A stretch of 64,000 nt of DNA from Gammaproteobacteria bacterium UBA2810 (GTDB taxonomy: Bacteria; Pseudomonadota; Gammaproteobacteria; Enterobacterales; Succinivibrionaceae), in the NCBI GenBank assembly GCA_002351705.1, contig DEHC01000006.1, positions 4,811 through 68,810 of the forward strand, in the 5' to 3' direction. Positions 47,892 to 57,381 of the stretch are shown here, one piece after another. Position numbers and translations under genes: made by a program. The first letter of the stretch is position 1; every line of letters starts with the position of its first letter. Under the pieces are notes generated by a model. The model ran no database searches. It was not told the DNA's origin and saw only the letters and a program-made list of their open reading frames with translations.

Positions 47892-49259
47892 ATGAAGAAT
47901 TTTTCAGTTTCTTTGAAAGCTCCCGTAAACAGTTTCAGGGAAATCAGAGACGGTCTGAGGAGCCCTGAAACCAGAGGCAGGGCAGTCTCTGACCTTATGG
48001 TGTATCTGGCCGGGGCATTTCTGAGTCTCGTTTTGCTGCTGGCGGCCGGCTATTACCTAATTGCGGTTGCAGTGTCAGGGATCAAGTACGACTCCTTCTC
48101 GGACTCCGCACTCAGCGGCCTTAACAGCAGGTCAGGCCTGGCAAAGCTGACCAAGAACGGCGGTGAGGGCGGTTTTTTCGAGAAGAATTCCTATTACCGC
48201 CTGGAACTTCCTTTAATCAGCACCGCACTTAACCTGACGGCTGTAACTCATCTGGGACTCTTCAGCTCTTCCACATCAGTCGTGCTGCAGAGCATTTCCG
48301 TCGGATCGGATATTCAGGATCTGAATGTTTCCGGAGGCGGAACCCTGGTCTCCTTTGATCTGGATTTTTCAGCTGAGAGCCCGGTGCCTCAAAACGTCAG
48401 AACCGGTGACATAAGGGCTGAGGACGGAAGCCGGAGCCTTGTCCTGAGCGGACTCACTGCAAGAAAATGCGGGGCAGGGGATGCGTCCTGCGACTATATG
48501 GTTTCGGCCGCAGAGATTTCAGTACGTGATTCCGGCAGGGATGTATCGTACTCACTGAAGAATGTCCAGCTTCCGCTGAAACTTTCCGCAGAAAACAGCG
48601 GAAAGACAGTATCCCTTAACAAAGGGACTGTCTCGGCCGCGGACCTCAGGTTCGGCACAGCCGGAAGCTTCTCCGCATCAGGCCTCAGGCTGAGCGGGGA
48701 ATTCTCGAATGAGGCTGACAGCTTCAATGCCGAGAAGCTCTCGCTCGGCGCGAAGCAGGCCAGGATAAACCTTGCCGGCATGCAGCAGGGTGAGGAGTTT
48801 GACTTCGATCAGAGGTTTGTCGTCAAAGGCTCAGTCAGAAACGGCGGCAGCAGCTTTTTCCAGCACCTTTCCGCCTTACTTGAGCCCATTGATTTCTCGA
48901 ATTTCACAGTGAAGTCAGGCCCGTTCAGAAAAGCGGCAGAGGCAGACAGCTATTTTGCCAAAAACAAGACAATAATTGAGATAAAACAGCTTCAGGCAGT
49001 CTCAGGCGACGCCACGACCACCTCGGATTTTACCCTGAGCAATGGCTACGCTGACTTCGCGCAGGAAGACATCAGGGCAGAGCTCCTCTTCAAGGAAGAC
49101 TTCCTTGCCAATTTCTCCGCATGGAATGATACCGTGGAGAAGCTCCGCAAGCCTGAGTACATAAAGAACTCTTCAGATGCGCCCGGTTACCTTGCCACCA
49201 CCATCAGGTACGTAAGAGGAAATCTCGCGGCCGGAGACACGATTCTTTTCAGCAGATAG
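47892..49259 (+). CDS. Single-pass membrane protein of unknown function, distantly like DUF945/YdgA
   Basis: This 455-residue protein has a cytoplasmic start, one TM (about 35-61, 'VYLAGAFLSLVLLLAAGYYLI'), and a large extracytoplasmic domain of alternating short strands rich in Ser, Gly and Leu. Repeated patterns of the type 'xLxLSGxxxxxxxxSxxxxxLsLGA' suggest a long beta structure, as in DUF945/YdgA or AsmA-like proteins. Two Cys ('ARKCGAGDASCDYM') could form a disulfide. The start ATG 47892 has CAGGT before it; ATG 47862 would be the longer form. It stands alone between purL and gyrA. I cannot assign a function. Confidence 0.6.
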   Translation: MKNFSVSLKAPVNSFREIRDGLRSPETRGRAVSDLMVYLAGAFLSLVLLLAAGYYLIAVAVSGIKYDSFSDSALSGLNSRSGLAKLTKNGGEGGFFEKNSYYRLELPLISTALNLTAVTHLGLFSSSTSVVLQSISVGSDIQDLNVSGGGTLVSFDLDFSAESPVPQNVRTGDIRAEDGSRSLVLSGLTARKCGAGDASCDYMVSAAEISVRDSGRDVSYSLKNVQLPLKLSAENSGKTVSLNKGTVSAADLRFGTAGSFSASGLRLSGEFSNEADSFNAEKLSLGAKQARINLAGMQQGEEFDFDQRFVVKGSVRNGGSSFFQHLSALLEPIDFSNFTVKSGPFRKAAEADSYFAKNKTIIEIKQLQAVSGDATTTSDFTLSNGYADFAQEDIRAELLFKEDFLANFSAWNDTVEKLRKPEYIKNSSDAPGYLATTIRYVRGNLAAGDTILFSR

Positions 49260-49541
49260 CTGATCGTAGGGAGTATAGCCGCAGAGCACGCAGTTATACG
49301 TCAGTTTTTATAAAATTCTCTTTCAATTCAATACAGCGGCATGATGTCAGGATATACATGCCGCCATGCATCTGTTTCAGTATAATCAGATAATTCCGGG
49401 CGTATATATATGTATGCTTATCACGGAATAATGCGGTATACAAACCCCGACTGCGGGGAACGATATCCCCGGCAAGCTTAAGAAAAACACGCCTTTATGC
49501 TATAATTGAAAAGGTTTATTAAGAGAATTTCGGTAGTTTAC
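49260..49541 (+). other. Intergenic region upstream of gyrA
   Basis: 282 bases. Holds a perfect 8-bp inverted repeat (49336-49343 with 49357-49364) without a U tract, a CCCCG/CGGGG hairpin near 49445-49458, and the gyrA promoter. Confidence 0.5.
49478..49506 (+). promoter_or_regulatory. Promoter of gyrA
   Basis: TTAAGA (49478-49483), 17 bp, TATAAT (49501-49506), with an extended -10 TGC just before. The start of transcription near 49513 supports the ATG at 49542 over the TTG at 49506. Confidence 0.7.
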
Positions 49542-52367
49542 ATGAGCAGCACAGAGTCGGGAATAAAGCCTACCAACATAGTTGACGAACTTAAATCGTC
49601 ATATCTTGATTATTCAATGAGCGTAATTGTATCAAGAGCGCTCCCGGATGTCCGCGACGGACTCAAGCCTGTACACCGCGCCTGTCTGTTCGCCATGAAC
49701 CAGCTTGGCATCACATACGGCGGCAAGACCGTAAAGTCAGCCCGTGTCGTAGGAGAAGTGATAGGTAAGTATCACCCGCACGGAGACACAGCCGCATACG
49801 ATACTATTGTGCGCATGGCCCAGGATTTCTCGCTCCGCTACTGCCTCGTTGCCGGACAGGGAAATTTCGGCACGGTGGACGGCGACAAGGCTGCTGCGAT
49901 GCGTTACACCGAAGTCAAGCTGCAGCGCATCACCGATGAGCTGATGGCAGATCTGAAGGAAGAAACTGTCGACTGGATGCCGAACTACGACAGCTCCCTA
50001 ATGATGCCGACCGTATTCCCCACCAAGATCCCGAATCTTCTGGTAAACGGCAGCTCGGGCATTGCAGTCGGCATGGCAACCAACATTCCGACACACAACC
50101 TGACTGAGGTTATCAACGGCTGCCTTGCCTTCATCAAGAAGCCGGACATTACCGTTGACGAGCTCATGTCATATATTCCGGGACCTGACTTCCCCACCGG
50201 AGCAGAGATCCACGGCAGGGCCGGCATAGTAAGCGCCTACCGCACCGGACGCGGCACCATCACCATAAGGTCCAAGACCCACGTCGAGAACGACGAGGGG
50301 CATCAGGTCATTGTCGTTACCGAGATACCCTACGGTGTCAACAAGGCTGAGATGGTAAAGCATATCAGCGAGCTCGTAAGGGACGGAAAGATAACCGGCA
50401 TAAACAGCATCAAGGATGTCTCGGCTAAGGATATCCGCATCGAAATCGAGCTTAAGAAAGACGAGAATCCGGACTTTGTCCTGACCAACCTCTTCAAGCA
50501 GACCGAGCTGCAGAGCAATTTCTCCTGCAACATGGTTGCTCTTGATCACGGTGCGCCGAAGACCTTCAATCTCCGCGAGATGATCTCAGCGTTCGTATCA
50601 CACCGCCAAGAGGTTGTTTCCCGCAGAACCGCATACCGCCTCAAGGCTGCGAGGGCAAAGGCGCATATTCTCGACGGACTGCTGGTTGCCATCGACAACA
50701 TCGATGAGATTATCGCCATCATCAAGAAGGAAGGGCAGACCAAGGAGGGCGCAAAGGCCGAGATCCTGAGCCGTCCCTGGGATCTTCATTTCGCCAAGGC
50801 CCTCCTTGACGAGTGCGGCGAGGCCTGCAGACCGTTCGGGCTCCCCGCAAACCTCGGCTATGTCGGAGGAAAGTATTATCTGTCACCCGAGCAGGTCGAC
50901 AAGATACTTGACCTGAGGCTCCACCAGCTCACCGGAATGGAGCGTGACAGCCTCGCTAAGGATTACAGGGCACAGTACGCCATCGTCGCAGAGTGCCTCC
51001 ACATTCTCAACGACCCCGAGTACCTCATGCAGGTCATCTCGAAGGAGCTCGTTGAGGTAAGGGACAAGTACGGCGACGAAAGGCGCACCTCCATATTCAA
51101 TTCAAGCGCCGACATCGAGATCGAGGACCTCGTTCCCGACATGGATGTGGTAATCACCCTGTCGCACGAGGGCTATGTCAAGTACCAGCCGCTGTCCGAC
51201 TACGACGCGCAGCACCGCGGCGGACAGGGCAAGTCCGCGACCAAGCTCAAGGACAATGACTATATCGTGAACATGGCTGTCGCCAATACCCACGACTACC
51301 TCATCATGTTCACCTCAAAGGGACGCGAGTTCCTTCTCAAGGTATTCAACCTTCCCGAGGCCTCCCGCGGCTCGAAGGGCCGTCCCCTGGTAAACGTCGT
51401 GAAGCTCGGCGAGGGAGAGCGCGTAACACAGATGCTGCCGGTCCATGATTTCGGCGATGAGGGCGAGTTCAAGTACGTCATCATGGCCACCAAGAAGGGC
51501 AGAATCAAGAAGCTCCCGCTCCGTCTGCTCTCGAGCCGCTCGCTCGGCAAGATCGTTATAACCCTGCTTGACGGAGATGACCTTATCGGAGTTGCTCCCT
51601 CGACCGGAACTGATGACATCATGCTTTTCTCGAAAAAGGGCAGATGCATCAGGTTCAATGAGTACTATTCAGCAGTTGATGCAGAGGGCGATTCCGTACA
51701 GGATGCCGAGTCCGACAGTGAGGAGATCATTTCCGCGGATACAGCGGATGTCTCGCCTGATGCTTCTGATCCAGCCGACAGCGCCGATGCCGAGCAGGAT
51801 TCCGGTGCTGCAGGCGGCGGTCTCAGGCCCCAGGGCTGCTCGTCAAGAGGCGTACGCGGCATGAGGCTCTCAGGCGACGACGATGAGCTCGTCGCGCTCG
51901 TGGTACCGAGAAGCGCAGATCCTGTCCTCGACATTACTGAGACCGGCCTCGGCAAGAGGACCCCGATAGAGAGCTATCCGATCCGCTCGAACCGCGGCGG
52001 CATGGGCGTCATCTCCCACAAGATTACTGACAAGACCGGGCTTGTCGTCGGTGCCATCCAGGCAGCGGCAGACGACGAGATCCTCATCATCACCGATCAC
52101 GGCAGGCTTATCCGCACCAAGGTCGGCGAGGTAAGGGAGTGCCAGAGAAATTCCGCCGGAGTAAAGGTCGCGAGATTCCCTGATGACGAGAGAATCATGT
52201 CAATTGAAAGGGTGGTCCCCGGCGACGAGAGCGATGCCGAGGAACAGCATCCTGATTCCGAGGCTCCGGACGATGAAGTCACCGGGATCCAGCCTGACGC
52301 ACCGGATGATAAGGCAGAGGGCAGCAGCCCTGACGCATCTCTCGGGAAAGACAATTCTGAATCGTGA
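49542..52367 (+). CDS. gyrA: DNA gyrase subunit A with acidic insertion in the C-terminal domain
   Basis: This 941-residue type IIA topoisomerase subunit cuts and passes DNA to add negative supercoils. The winged-helix domain has the catalytic Tyr in 'AAMRYTE'. The quinolone region reads 'HPHGDTAAYDTI': Thr at the E. coli Ser83 position, a natural state in several genera, and Asp at position 87. The C-terminal pinwheel has the GyrA box 'QHRGGQGK'. Between 'IRFNEYYSAV' and 'SSRGVRGMRL' there are about 51 more residues than in E. coli, Asp/Ser/Ala-rich. The C terminus is acidic too. GyrB is not in the window. Confidence 0.97.
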   Translation: MSSTESGIKPTNIVDELKSSYLDYSMSVIVSRALPDVRDGLKPVHRACLFAMNQLGITYGGKTVKSARVVGEVIGKYHPHGDTAAYDTIVRMAQDFSLRYCLVAGQGNFGTVDGDKAAAMRYTEVKLQRITDELMADLKEETVDWMPNYDSSLMMPTVFPTKIPNLLVNGSSGIAVGMATNIPTHNLTEVINGCLAFIKKPDITVDELMSYIPGPDFPTGAEIHGRAGIVSAYRTGRGTITIRSKTHVENDEGHQVIVVTEIPYGVNKAEMVKHISELVRDGKITGINSIKDVSAKDIRIEIELKKDENPDFVLTNLFKQTELQSNFSCNMVALDHGAPKTFNLREMISAFVSHRQEVVSRRTAYRLKAARAKAHILDGLLVAIDNIDEIIAIIKKEGQTKEGAKAEILSRPWDLHFAKALLDECGEACRPFGLPANLGYVGGKYYLSPEQVDKILDLRLHQLTGMERDSLAKDYRAQYAIVAECLHILNDPEYLMQVISKELVEVRDKYGDERRTSIFNSSADIEIEDLVPDMDVVITLSHEGYVKYQPLSDYDAQHRGGQGKSATKLKDNDYIVNMAVANTHDYLIMFTSKGREFLLKVFNLPEASRGSKGRPLVNVVKLGEGERVTQMLPVHDFGDEGEFKYVIMATKKGRIKKLPLRLLSSRSLGKIVITLLDGDDLIGVAPSTGTDDIMLFSKKGRCIRFNEYYSAVDAEGDSVQDAESDSEEIISADTADVSPDASDPADSADAEQDSGAAGGGLRPQGCSSRGVRGMRLSGDDDELVALVVPRSADPVLDITETGLGKRTPIESYPIRSNRGGMGVISHKITDKTGLVVGAIQAAADDEILIITDHGRLIRTKVGEVRECQRNSAGVKVARFPDDERIMSIERVVPGDESDAEEQHPDSEAPDDEVTGIQPDAPDDKAEGSSPDASLGKDNSES

Positions 52368-52384
52368 GCCTGACTGCAATTAAG

Positions 52385-52390
52385 GTATAA
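52385..52390 (+). promoter_or_regulatory. Candidate -10 element for serC-aroA
   Basis: TATAAT 30 bases before the serC ATG; the -35 is not clear. Confidence 0.4.
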
Positions 52391-52419
52391 TTGCGCAGGT
52401 TATTTTTTGGTGAAGTGCA

Positions 52420-53505
52420 ATGGCAAGAGTTTTTAATTTTTCCGCAGGCCCGGCTATGATGCCGGAAGAGGTCCTCAGGACCGCCCAGTCCGAGATGCTT
52501 GACTATCACGGAAAGGGACTTTCCGTTATGGAAATGTCCCACCGCAGCAAGGAGTACATGGAGATTGCCGAGCAGGCAGAGCAGGATCTCAGGGATCTTT
52601 ACAATATTCCTGACAACTACAAGGTTCTGTTCCTCCAGGGCGGCGGCCGCGGCCAGTTCGCCGATGTTCCGATGAACCTCATCAAGGATCAGAACAATTC
52701 TGCGGACTACATCGTAACCGGCGCATGGTCAAAGTACGCCTACGAGGAAGGCCTTAAGTACGGAAAGATGCGCAGAATCGACGGTGTAAAGACCGTTGAC
52801 GGGCTCACCTGCTGGAACGATGACTACACCATTTCGAGCGACGCGCAGTATGTGTACTACTGCATGAACGAGACCATTCACGGAATCGAGCACCCCGAGC
52901 TTCCGAAGGGGGCAGAGGGCAAGGATATCGTCGTTGACATTTCATCTGATGTCCTTACCAGAAAGCTCGACATCTCCAAGTTCGGTGTTGTCTTCGCCGG
53001 AGCCCAGAAGAACATCGGACCTGCCGGCCTCATCATCGTCATTGTCCGTGAAGATCTTCTCGGCCGCTCTCTTTCCATCACTCCGAGCGTCCTTGACTAC
53101 AAGATCCAGGCTGACAAGGACTCCATGTACAACACCCCTCCTACCTATTCCTGGTATATCGCCGGACTGGTCTTCAAGTGGATGAAGGAGCAGGGCGGCG
53201 TTGCCGAGATGGAGAGAAGGTGCATCGAGCGCTCCAAGATCCTTTACGACTATATCGACTCCAGTGACTTCTATTTCTCTAAGGTAGCCAAGGAGTGCCG
53301 TTCAAGAGTAAATGTTCCGTTTGTCCTTAAGGATGAGGCTCTCAATGCCGAGTTCCTCGCTGAGGCAAAGGAAAACGGACTCATCAACCTTAAGGGACAC
53401 AGGGTTCTCGGCGGCATGAGAGCCAGCATCTACAACGCAATGCCTGTCGAGGGTGTAAAGGCTTTGGTTGCGTTCATGGACAAGTTCGCCGCAGCACACC
53501 GTTAA
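52420..53505 (+). CDS. serC: Phosphoserine aminotransferase
   Basis: This 361-residue PLP enzyme makes 3-phosphoserine in serine synthesis and 4-phosphohydroxythreonine in the DXP-dependent pyridoxal route. The N terminus is 'FNFSAGPAMMPEEVL', the PLP Lys is in 'FAGAQKNIGPAG', and 'HRSKEYMEI' and 'GGMRASIYNAMP' are typical. A GGTGA ribosome site precedes the ATG. It is next to aroA, as in E. coli (serC-aroA), although a terminator lies between them here. Confidence 0.97.
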   Translation: MARVFNFSAGPAMMPEEVLRTAQSEMLDYHGKGLSVMEMSHRSKEYMEIAEQAEQDLRDLYNIPDNYKVLFLQGGGRGQFADVPMNLIKDQNNSADYIVTGAWSKYAYEEGLKYGKMRRIDGVKTVDGLTCWNDDYTISSDAQYVYYCMNETIHGIEHPELPKGAEGKDIVVDISSDVLTRKLDISKFGVVFAGAQKNIGPAGLIIVIVREDLLGRSLSITPSVLDYKIQADKDSMYNTPPTYSWYIAGLVFKWMKEQGGVAEMERRCIERSKILYDYIDSSDFYFSKVAKECRSRVNVPFVLKDEALNAEFLAEAKENGLINLKGHRVLGGMRASIYNAMPVEGVKALVAFMDKFAAAHR

Positions 53506-53524
53506 TTTATTGTTCATCACTGTC

Positions 53525-53549
53525 AGGCCGCCTGCGTGCGGCCTTTTTT
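53525..53549 (+). terminator. Terminator-like hairpin between serC and aroA
   Basis: A perfect 7-bp stem (53525-53531 with 53538-53544) running into five or six U, 28 bases before the aroA ATG. Partial read-through would lower aroA relative to serC. Confidence 0.7.
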
Positions 53550-53577
53550 CTCTCTGCCTTTCAGACAATGGAATTCT

Positions 53578-54858
53578 ATGGATAGTATCTGTCTCAGTAA
53601 AAAATCCGGGGCATTCGGAACGGTCAATCTCCCCGGCTCAAAGAGCCTGTCAAACAGGGCGCTGTTGCTCTCGGCACTTTCCTCAGGCACCACAGAGCTG
53701 AAAAACCTGCTGAAAAGTGACGATACGGACCGCATGACCGAGGCTCTGACTGCGCTGGGAATCTCCGTGGAAAGGAGTGCCGATCGCAGCTGCCGTGTCA
53801 CCGGTGATCCGTCAAGGACCTTCACTTCAGGAGATCTGTTTCTCGGCAACGCAGGAACGGCGATGAGGCCCCTCACGGCAGTTCTCGCCGCAGACGGCAA
53901 TGAGGGACACTATGTCCTTACCGGCGAGCCAAGGATGTACGAAAGGCCGATCAGGCCTCTCACTGACGCGCTCACCGAAATGGGAGCCTGCATCAGATTC
54001 CTCGGAAAGGAAGGCTTTCCCCCTCTTGAGATTTCCGGAAGGAGACTTCATGGCGGAAAGGTAACGATAGACGGCACAGTTTCCAGCCAGTTCATCACAG
54101 CTCTGCTCATGGCAGCGCCGCTCGCTTCAGGCGACGTTACCGTCAATATATCAGGCGATCTTATTTCAAAGCCCTATGTTCTTATCACACTCGATCTGAT
54201 GAGGAAATTCGGAGTTGAAGTAGAGCATGACGATTTCAGATCATTCCGCGTCAGAGGAGGGCAGAAGTACGTTTCCCCCGGGTCTTACCTTGTTGAGGGC
54301 GACGCCTCTTCTGCATCATATTTCCTTGCGGCAGGCGCAATAGCAGGGAAAGTCAGGGTTACCGGGGTCGGTTCCGGCAGCATCCAGGGTGATATCAGGT
54401 TCGCAGACGCACTCGCCCGCATGGGTGCCAGGATAACTTTCGGCGAAGATTTCATCGAGGCTGAGAAATCAGTGCTCCATGGCATCGACGAGGATTTCAA
54501 TCTCATTCCTGATGCGGCGATGACCATTGTGCCTCTTGCTGTTTTCGCTGATTCCCCGACGGTAATCCGCAATATCGGGAGCTGGAGGATCAAGGAGACT
54601 GACCGCCTCAAGGCCATGGCCACCGAGCTTTCCAAAATAGGAGTAAAGTGCGATGAGGGGCCCGACTTCATCAGGATTTTCCCACCTGCATCCCTGTCGG
54701 AGCTGAGGACCGCCTCAATCGATACCTACAATGATCACAGGATGGCAATGTGCTTCTCCCTCATCAGGTTCGCGGAGGACATCACCATAAATGATCCTTC
54801 ATGCACGAAAAAGACCTTCCCGGAGTTTTTCAGCGAGTTTGAAAGGATCTGCGTCTGA
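53578..54858 (+). CDS. aroA: 5-enolpyruvylshikimate-3-phosphate synthase
   Basis: This 426-residue shikimate-pathway enzyme joins shikimate-3-phosphate and PEP, leading to chorismate, the substrate of TrpE. Substrate-binding motifs are '[14 protein letters not shown]', '[10 protein letters not shown]', '[10 protein letters not shown]' and '[12 protein letters not shown]'. The '[15 protein letters not shown]' region has Gly at the position that decides glyphosate binding, so it looks like class I. ATG 53578 is chosen by homology, with TGGAAT before it. Confidence 0.97.
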   Translation: MDSICLSKKSGAFGTVNLPGSKSLSNRALLLSALSSGTTELKNLLKSDDTDRMTEALTALGISVERSADRSCRVTGDPSRTFTSGDLFLGNAGTAMRPLTAVLAADGNEGHYVLTGEPRMYERPIRPLTDALTEMGACIRFLGKEGFPPLEISGRRLHGGKVTIDGTVSSQFITALLMAAPLASGDVTVNISGDLISKPYVLITLDLMRKFGVEVEHDDFRSFRVRGGQKYVSPGSYLVEGDASSASYFLAAGAIAGKVRVTGVGSGSIQGDIRFADALARMGARITFGEDFIEAEKSVLHGIDEDFNLIPDAAMTIVPLAVFADSPTVIRNIGSWRIKETDRLKAMATELSKIGVKCDEGPDFIRIFPPASLSELRTASIDTYNDHRMAMCFSLIRFAEDITINDPSCTKKTFPEFFSEFERICV

Positions 54859-54873
54859 TCACGAGATCATTGT

Positions 54874-54924
54874 CAGAAAGCGTTTAAGGCTGCCGCGCGC
54901 CGGCAGCTTTCAGAGCGCTTTCTG
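54874..54924 (+). other. Double hairpin after aroA
   Basis: A 9-bp outer stem (54874-54882 with 54916-54924) encloses a 7-bp GC stem. It lacks a U tract; the neighbouring hairpin at 54937 is the terminator. Confidence 0.5.
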
Positions 54925-54936
54925 AGAGAAGAAAGC

Positions 54937-54973
54937 AAAACCCCCGGAGTGCGGAAGCATTCCGGGGGTTTTC
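54937..54973. terminator. Bidirectional terminator between aroA and the GGDEF-EAL gene
   Basis: A 16-bp stem with one G-U pair (54937-54952 with 54957-54972), with A and T tracts built into its ends, so it works on both strands for the two convergent genes. Confidence 0.88.
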
Positions 54974-55022
54974 TCAATAAGCAGGACTCAGATGCCTGCC
55001 TCATCCTGTTATCAGCTCAGCC

Positions 55023-56999
55023 TCAGATGTTTCCTCTCGGCAGATCGGCAAGAAGCTCCTCAGTAGTGCGCTTTCTCTGGGGCTTCTGGTGAACCTCTGC
55101 CTCAGGAACAGCGGCCTGAGCCTGGGAGTTTATCTCCTCAATCGGAGCAGGCTTCGCGATGAGATATCCCTGAACCGCATCGATGTACATGGACTCGAGC
55201 GTTCTCTTCTGGTTGAACTCCTCGACGCCCTCGGCAATCACGGTGCAGCCAAGCCTGTGGGAGATTTCAACGATCATGCGGATGAACTGCTGCGAGGTGT
55301 GGTCGCGGTCAAGATCATCGACGAGGCTCGGATCAAGCTTGATGAAATCAGGCTTGAGCTCGCGGTAGAGCCTGAACGAGGAAAGTCCCTTGCCGAACCT
55401 GCTGATTGAGGTTCTTGAACCGACTCTTCTGAGCATGTCGAACAGCCTTATGCTTGCGACAAGGTTGCACTCAAGCAGATCCTCGCTTATCTCGAAGACA
55501 AGGTTTGACGCAACCTCGGGCACCTTCATCAGCTGCGTCTCAAGCCACAGCACGAACTTTGTGCTGGAAAGCGCGCTTGCAGAAAGGTTGATGCCCCAGG
55601 ATCCGGAGTTCTTCTCGATCTCCTGATACTTCTCGATGATAAGCCCGATGATCATTTCCTCGAGGCTTACCAGCTGATCATTTCTCTGCGCCATCGCGAG
55701 AATGGTCTCGGTCGGCAGCTTCTTGCCGTTTTCCCCGATAAAGTTTGAGAAAATTTCCGTATAGCACTTGGAGGAGATGTTAAGGCTCCGGATCGGCTGC
55801 TGGTTGAAGCTGATTGACCTGTTGTCGATTATCTTCTGAACAACCTTGCTCCACTCGCTCTCGCCGTGCAGGTAGTCCTCGCTGTCATTGGTCTGAACAA
55901 AGAAGCTGTTGCTGCCTGCAGTCTGGGCCTTGGAAAGAGCCAGATCGGTCCTTCCGAGGATCCTCTCGCCGGTCTGTCCGGGATTGAACAGCGTGATGCC
56001 GGTGTAGGCCACGCCGTCAATCTCGTTTTCCTCCTGATAGGAATTGAAGCTCTCCTCGAGCTCCTTTCCGATGACCTCGCAGATATCGGGCTTGGCATGA
56101 GGGATAAGGACGGCGAAGTCGCTGCCGGCGAGACGGTAGGCAACTGCGTTTCTGAACTTCCTGGCAGTCTCGGCAACCAGACCAGCAACATCCCGGAGGT
56201 ACTTGTCGCCGATAGGGTAGCCTCTGGTCTCATTGATGATTGAAAGCTCGGTAGCCCTCACAATCGCGAGGAGCGAGCTGTCGGAATTGTCCTTGTCGGC
56301 AAGCATCCTCTCGAGATCGCTTCTGAAGTAAGTCCTGTTGAAGAGATTCGTGAGGGGATCCTGGTTGACCCTGGACTCAAGATCTTTGTTCTTGTTCTTA
56401 AGCTCCTCGAGCCTCGCATCAGTTTCACTTACGAAGTTCTGCAGCTCGGCTCCGACAGACGGGACCGGGAAGCTGTCAAAGTCCTTTTCCTTTATGCAGT
56501 GCTTCATCCTGCTGTAGCAGATGTTCTGCAGGTAAACGGAAATGAACATCATGATGATGGTGGCAGCGATTACCGTTACCGCTGCCAGGATGCCGAAATG
56601 AATAAACAGGCTGCTTACATAGGAGCCGTTGACGGAGTATTCTGCGTGATAATCGGTGCTGCTGATGTCAAGGCTCCCGGAGAGCTCTGAGAAAAGCATA
56701 GAGGAAAGCCCGCCTGATCTGTTGCCTGACGACGCAGACGGGGTCTGGCTTCCGTTCTTGTATACCGCAATGTAGTCAAGGCTCCCGCTGCTGACGAGCT
56801 TGTTCACTGCAGCTGTCAGATCCTGCTCGTTCTGGTTCTGCTGTATGGTGTTCTCGATTTTTTCCTGAAGCAGGGGCAGGGTGTTGCGATGGAATTCACT
56901 TCCTATGTAAACGGTTATGAAGATCAGGTTAATCAGCATCAGTACGGCAGCAATTATGCCTGCCAGCTGAATATTGGACAGTTTTGTTAGAGGTTTCAT
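55023..56999 (-). CDS. Membrane protein with degenerate GGDEF and EAL domains (CsrD/LapD-like)
   Basis: The 658-residue protein has TM1 (about 12-33), a periplasmic part (about 34-130), TM2 (about 133-157), then a GGDEF domain (about 212-370) and an EAL domain (about 385-625). The GGDEF signature is A-G-S-D-F (291-295), and the EAL signature is E-I-F (415-417). The metal-binding 'DDFG' is 'SRFG' (533-536), while N471, E503, 'KLD' and 'AEGVE' remain. It is probably enzymatically inactive and acts as a c-di-GMP receptor, like LapD, or as a CsrD-type factor that steers turnover of Csr small RNAs. It is monocistronic. No LapG-like protease is nearby. Confidence 0.88.
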   Translation of the reverse strand: MKPLTKLSNIQLAGIIAAVLMLINLIFITVYIGSEFHRNTLPLLQEKIENTIQQNQNEQDLTAAVNKLVSSGSLDYIAVYKNGSQTPSASSGNRSGGLSSMLFSELSGSLDISSTDYHAEYSVNGSYVSSLFIHFGILAAVTVIAATIIMMFISVYLQNICYSRMKHCIKEKDFDSFPVPSVGAELQNFVSETDARLEELKNKNKDLESRVNQDPLTNLFNRTYFRSDLERMLADKDNSDSSLLAIVRATELSIINETRGYPIGDKYLRDVAGLVAETARKFRNAVAYRLAGSDFAVLIPHAKPDICEVIGKELEESFNSYQEENEIDGVAYTGITLFNPGQTGERILGRTDLALSKAQTAGSNSFFVQTNDSEDYLHGESEWSKVVQKIIDNRSISFNQQPIRSLNISSKCYTEIFSNFIGENGKKLPTETILAMAQRNDQLVSLEEMIIGLIIEKYQEIEKNSGSWGINLSASALSSTKFVLWLETQLMKVPEVASNLVFEISEDLLECNLVASIRLFDMLRRVGSRTSISRFGKGLSSFRLYRELKPDFIKLDPSLVDDLDRDHTSQQFIRMIVEISHRLGCTVIAEGVEEFNQKRTLESMYIDAVQGYLIAKPAPIEEINSQAQAAVPEAEVHQKPQRKRTTEELLADLPRGNI

Positions 57000-57158
57000 G
57001 AATCTTTATTCCGTAAGTGAATTGCCAAAGTTGCTCGGCTTATTATATACGACAGTCAGTCCGGCAAAAAGCGGCTAGAGTGACGAACTTGACAATCAAC
57101 AAAGATTTATATTAGGAATATGGGAGGGAAAGCTGAAAAACAGGAATTGAGATTTCAG

Positions 57159-57234
57159 TGGCTCCTCCTACTGGACTCGGACCAGCGACATACGGATTAA
57201 CAGTCCGCCGTTCTACCAACTGAACTAAGGAGGA
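57159..57234 (-). tRNA. tRNA-Asn (GTT), copy 1
   Basis: 76 bases with CCA encoded. Acceptor stem TCCTCCT/AGGAGGA, anticodon GTT at 57201-57199, T-loop GGTCCGAGTCC. Identical to copy 2, exactly 100 bases apart, and second in the transcript. Confidence 0.96.
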
Positions 57235-57258
57235 ACAACTCAGGATACTGACGTTTCA

Positions 57259-57334
57259 TGGCTCCTCCTACTGGACTCGGACCAGCGACATACGGATTAA
57301 CAGTCCGCCGTTCTACCAACTGAACTAAGGAGGA
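57259..57334 (-). tRNA. tRNA-Asn (GTT), copy 2
   Basis: Identical 76-base gene with CCA encoded, first in the transcript after the promoter at 57354-57381. 24 bases separate it from copy 1. Confidence 0.96.
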
Positions 57335-57353
57335 ATCCCTGAAAACGAGGGTC

Positions 57354-57381
57354 ATTCTACACTGTTTTTTTTTAAAGTCAA
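57354..57381 (-). promoter_or_regulatory. Promoter of the tRNA-Asn pair
   Basis: On the minus strand TTGACT (57376-57381), 16 bp including an A9 tract, TAGAAT (57354-57359), followed by the GC-rich discriminator GACCC, typical of stringently controlled stable-RNA promoters. Confidence 0.8.

Noticed and set aside
57159..57334. Direct repeat as part of a CRISPR array or integration site
   Set aside because: The repeat is two complete tRNA-Asn genes; no spacers, cas genes or integrase are nearby.
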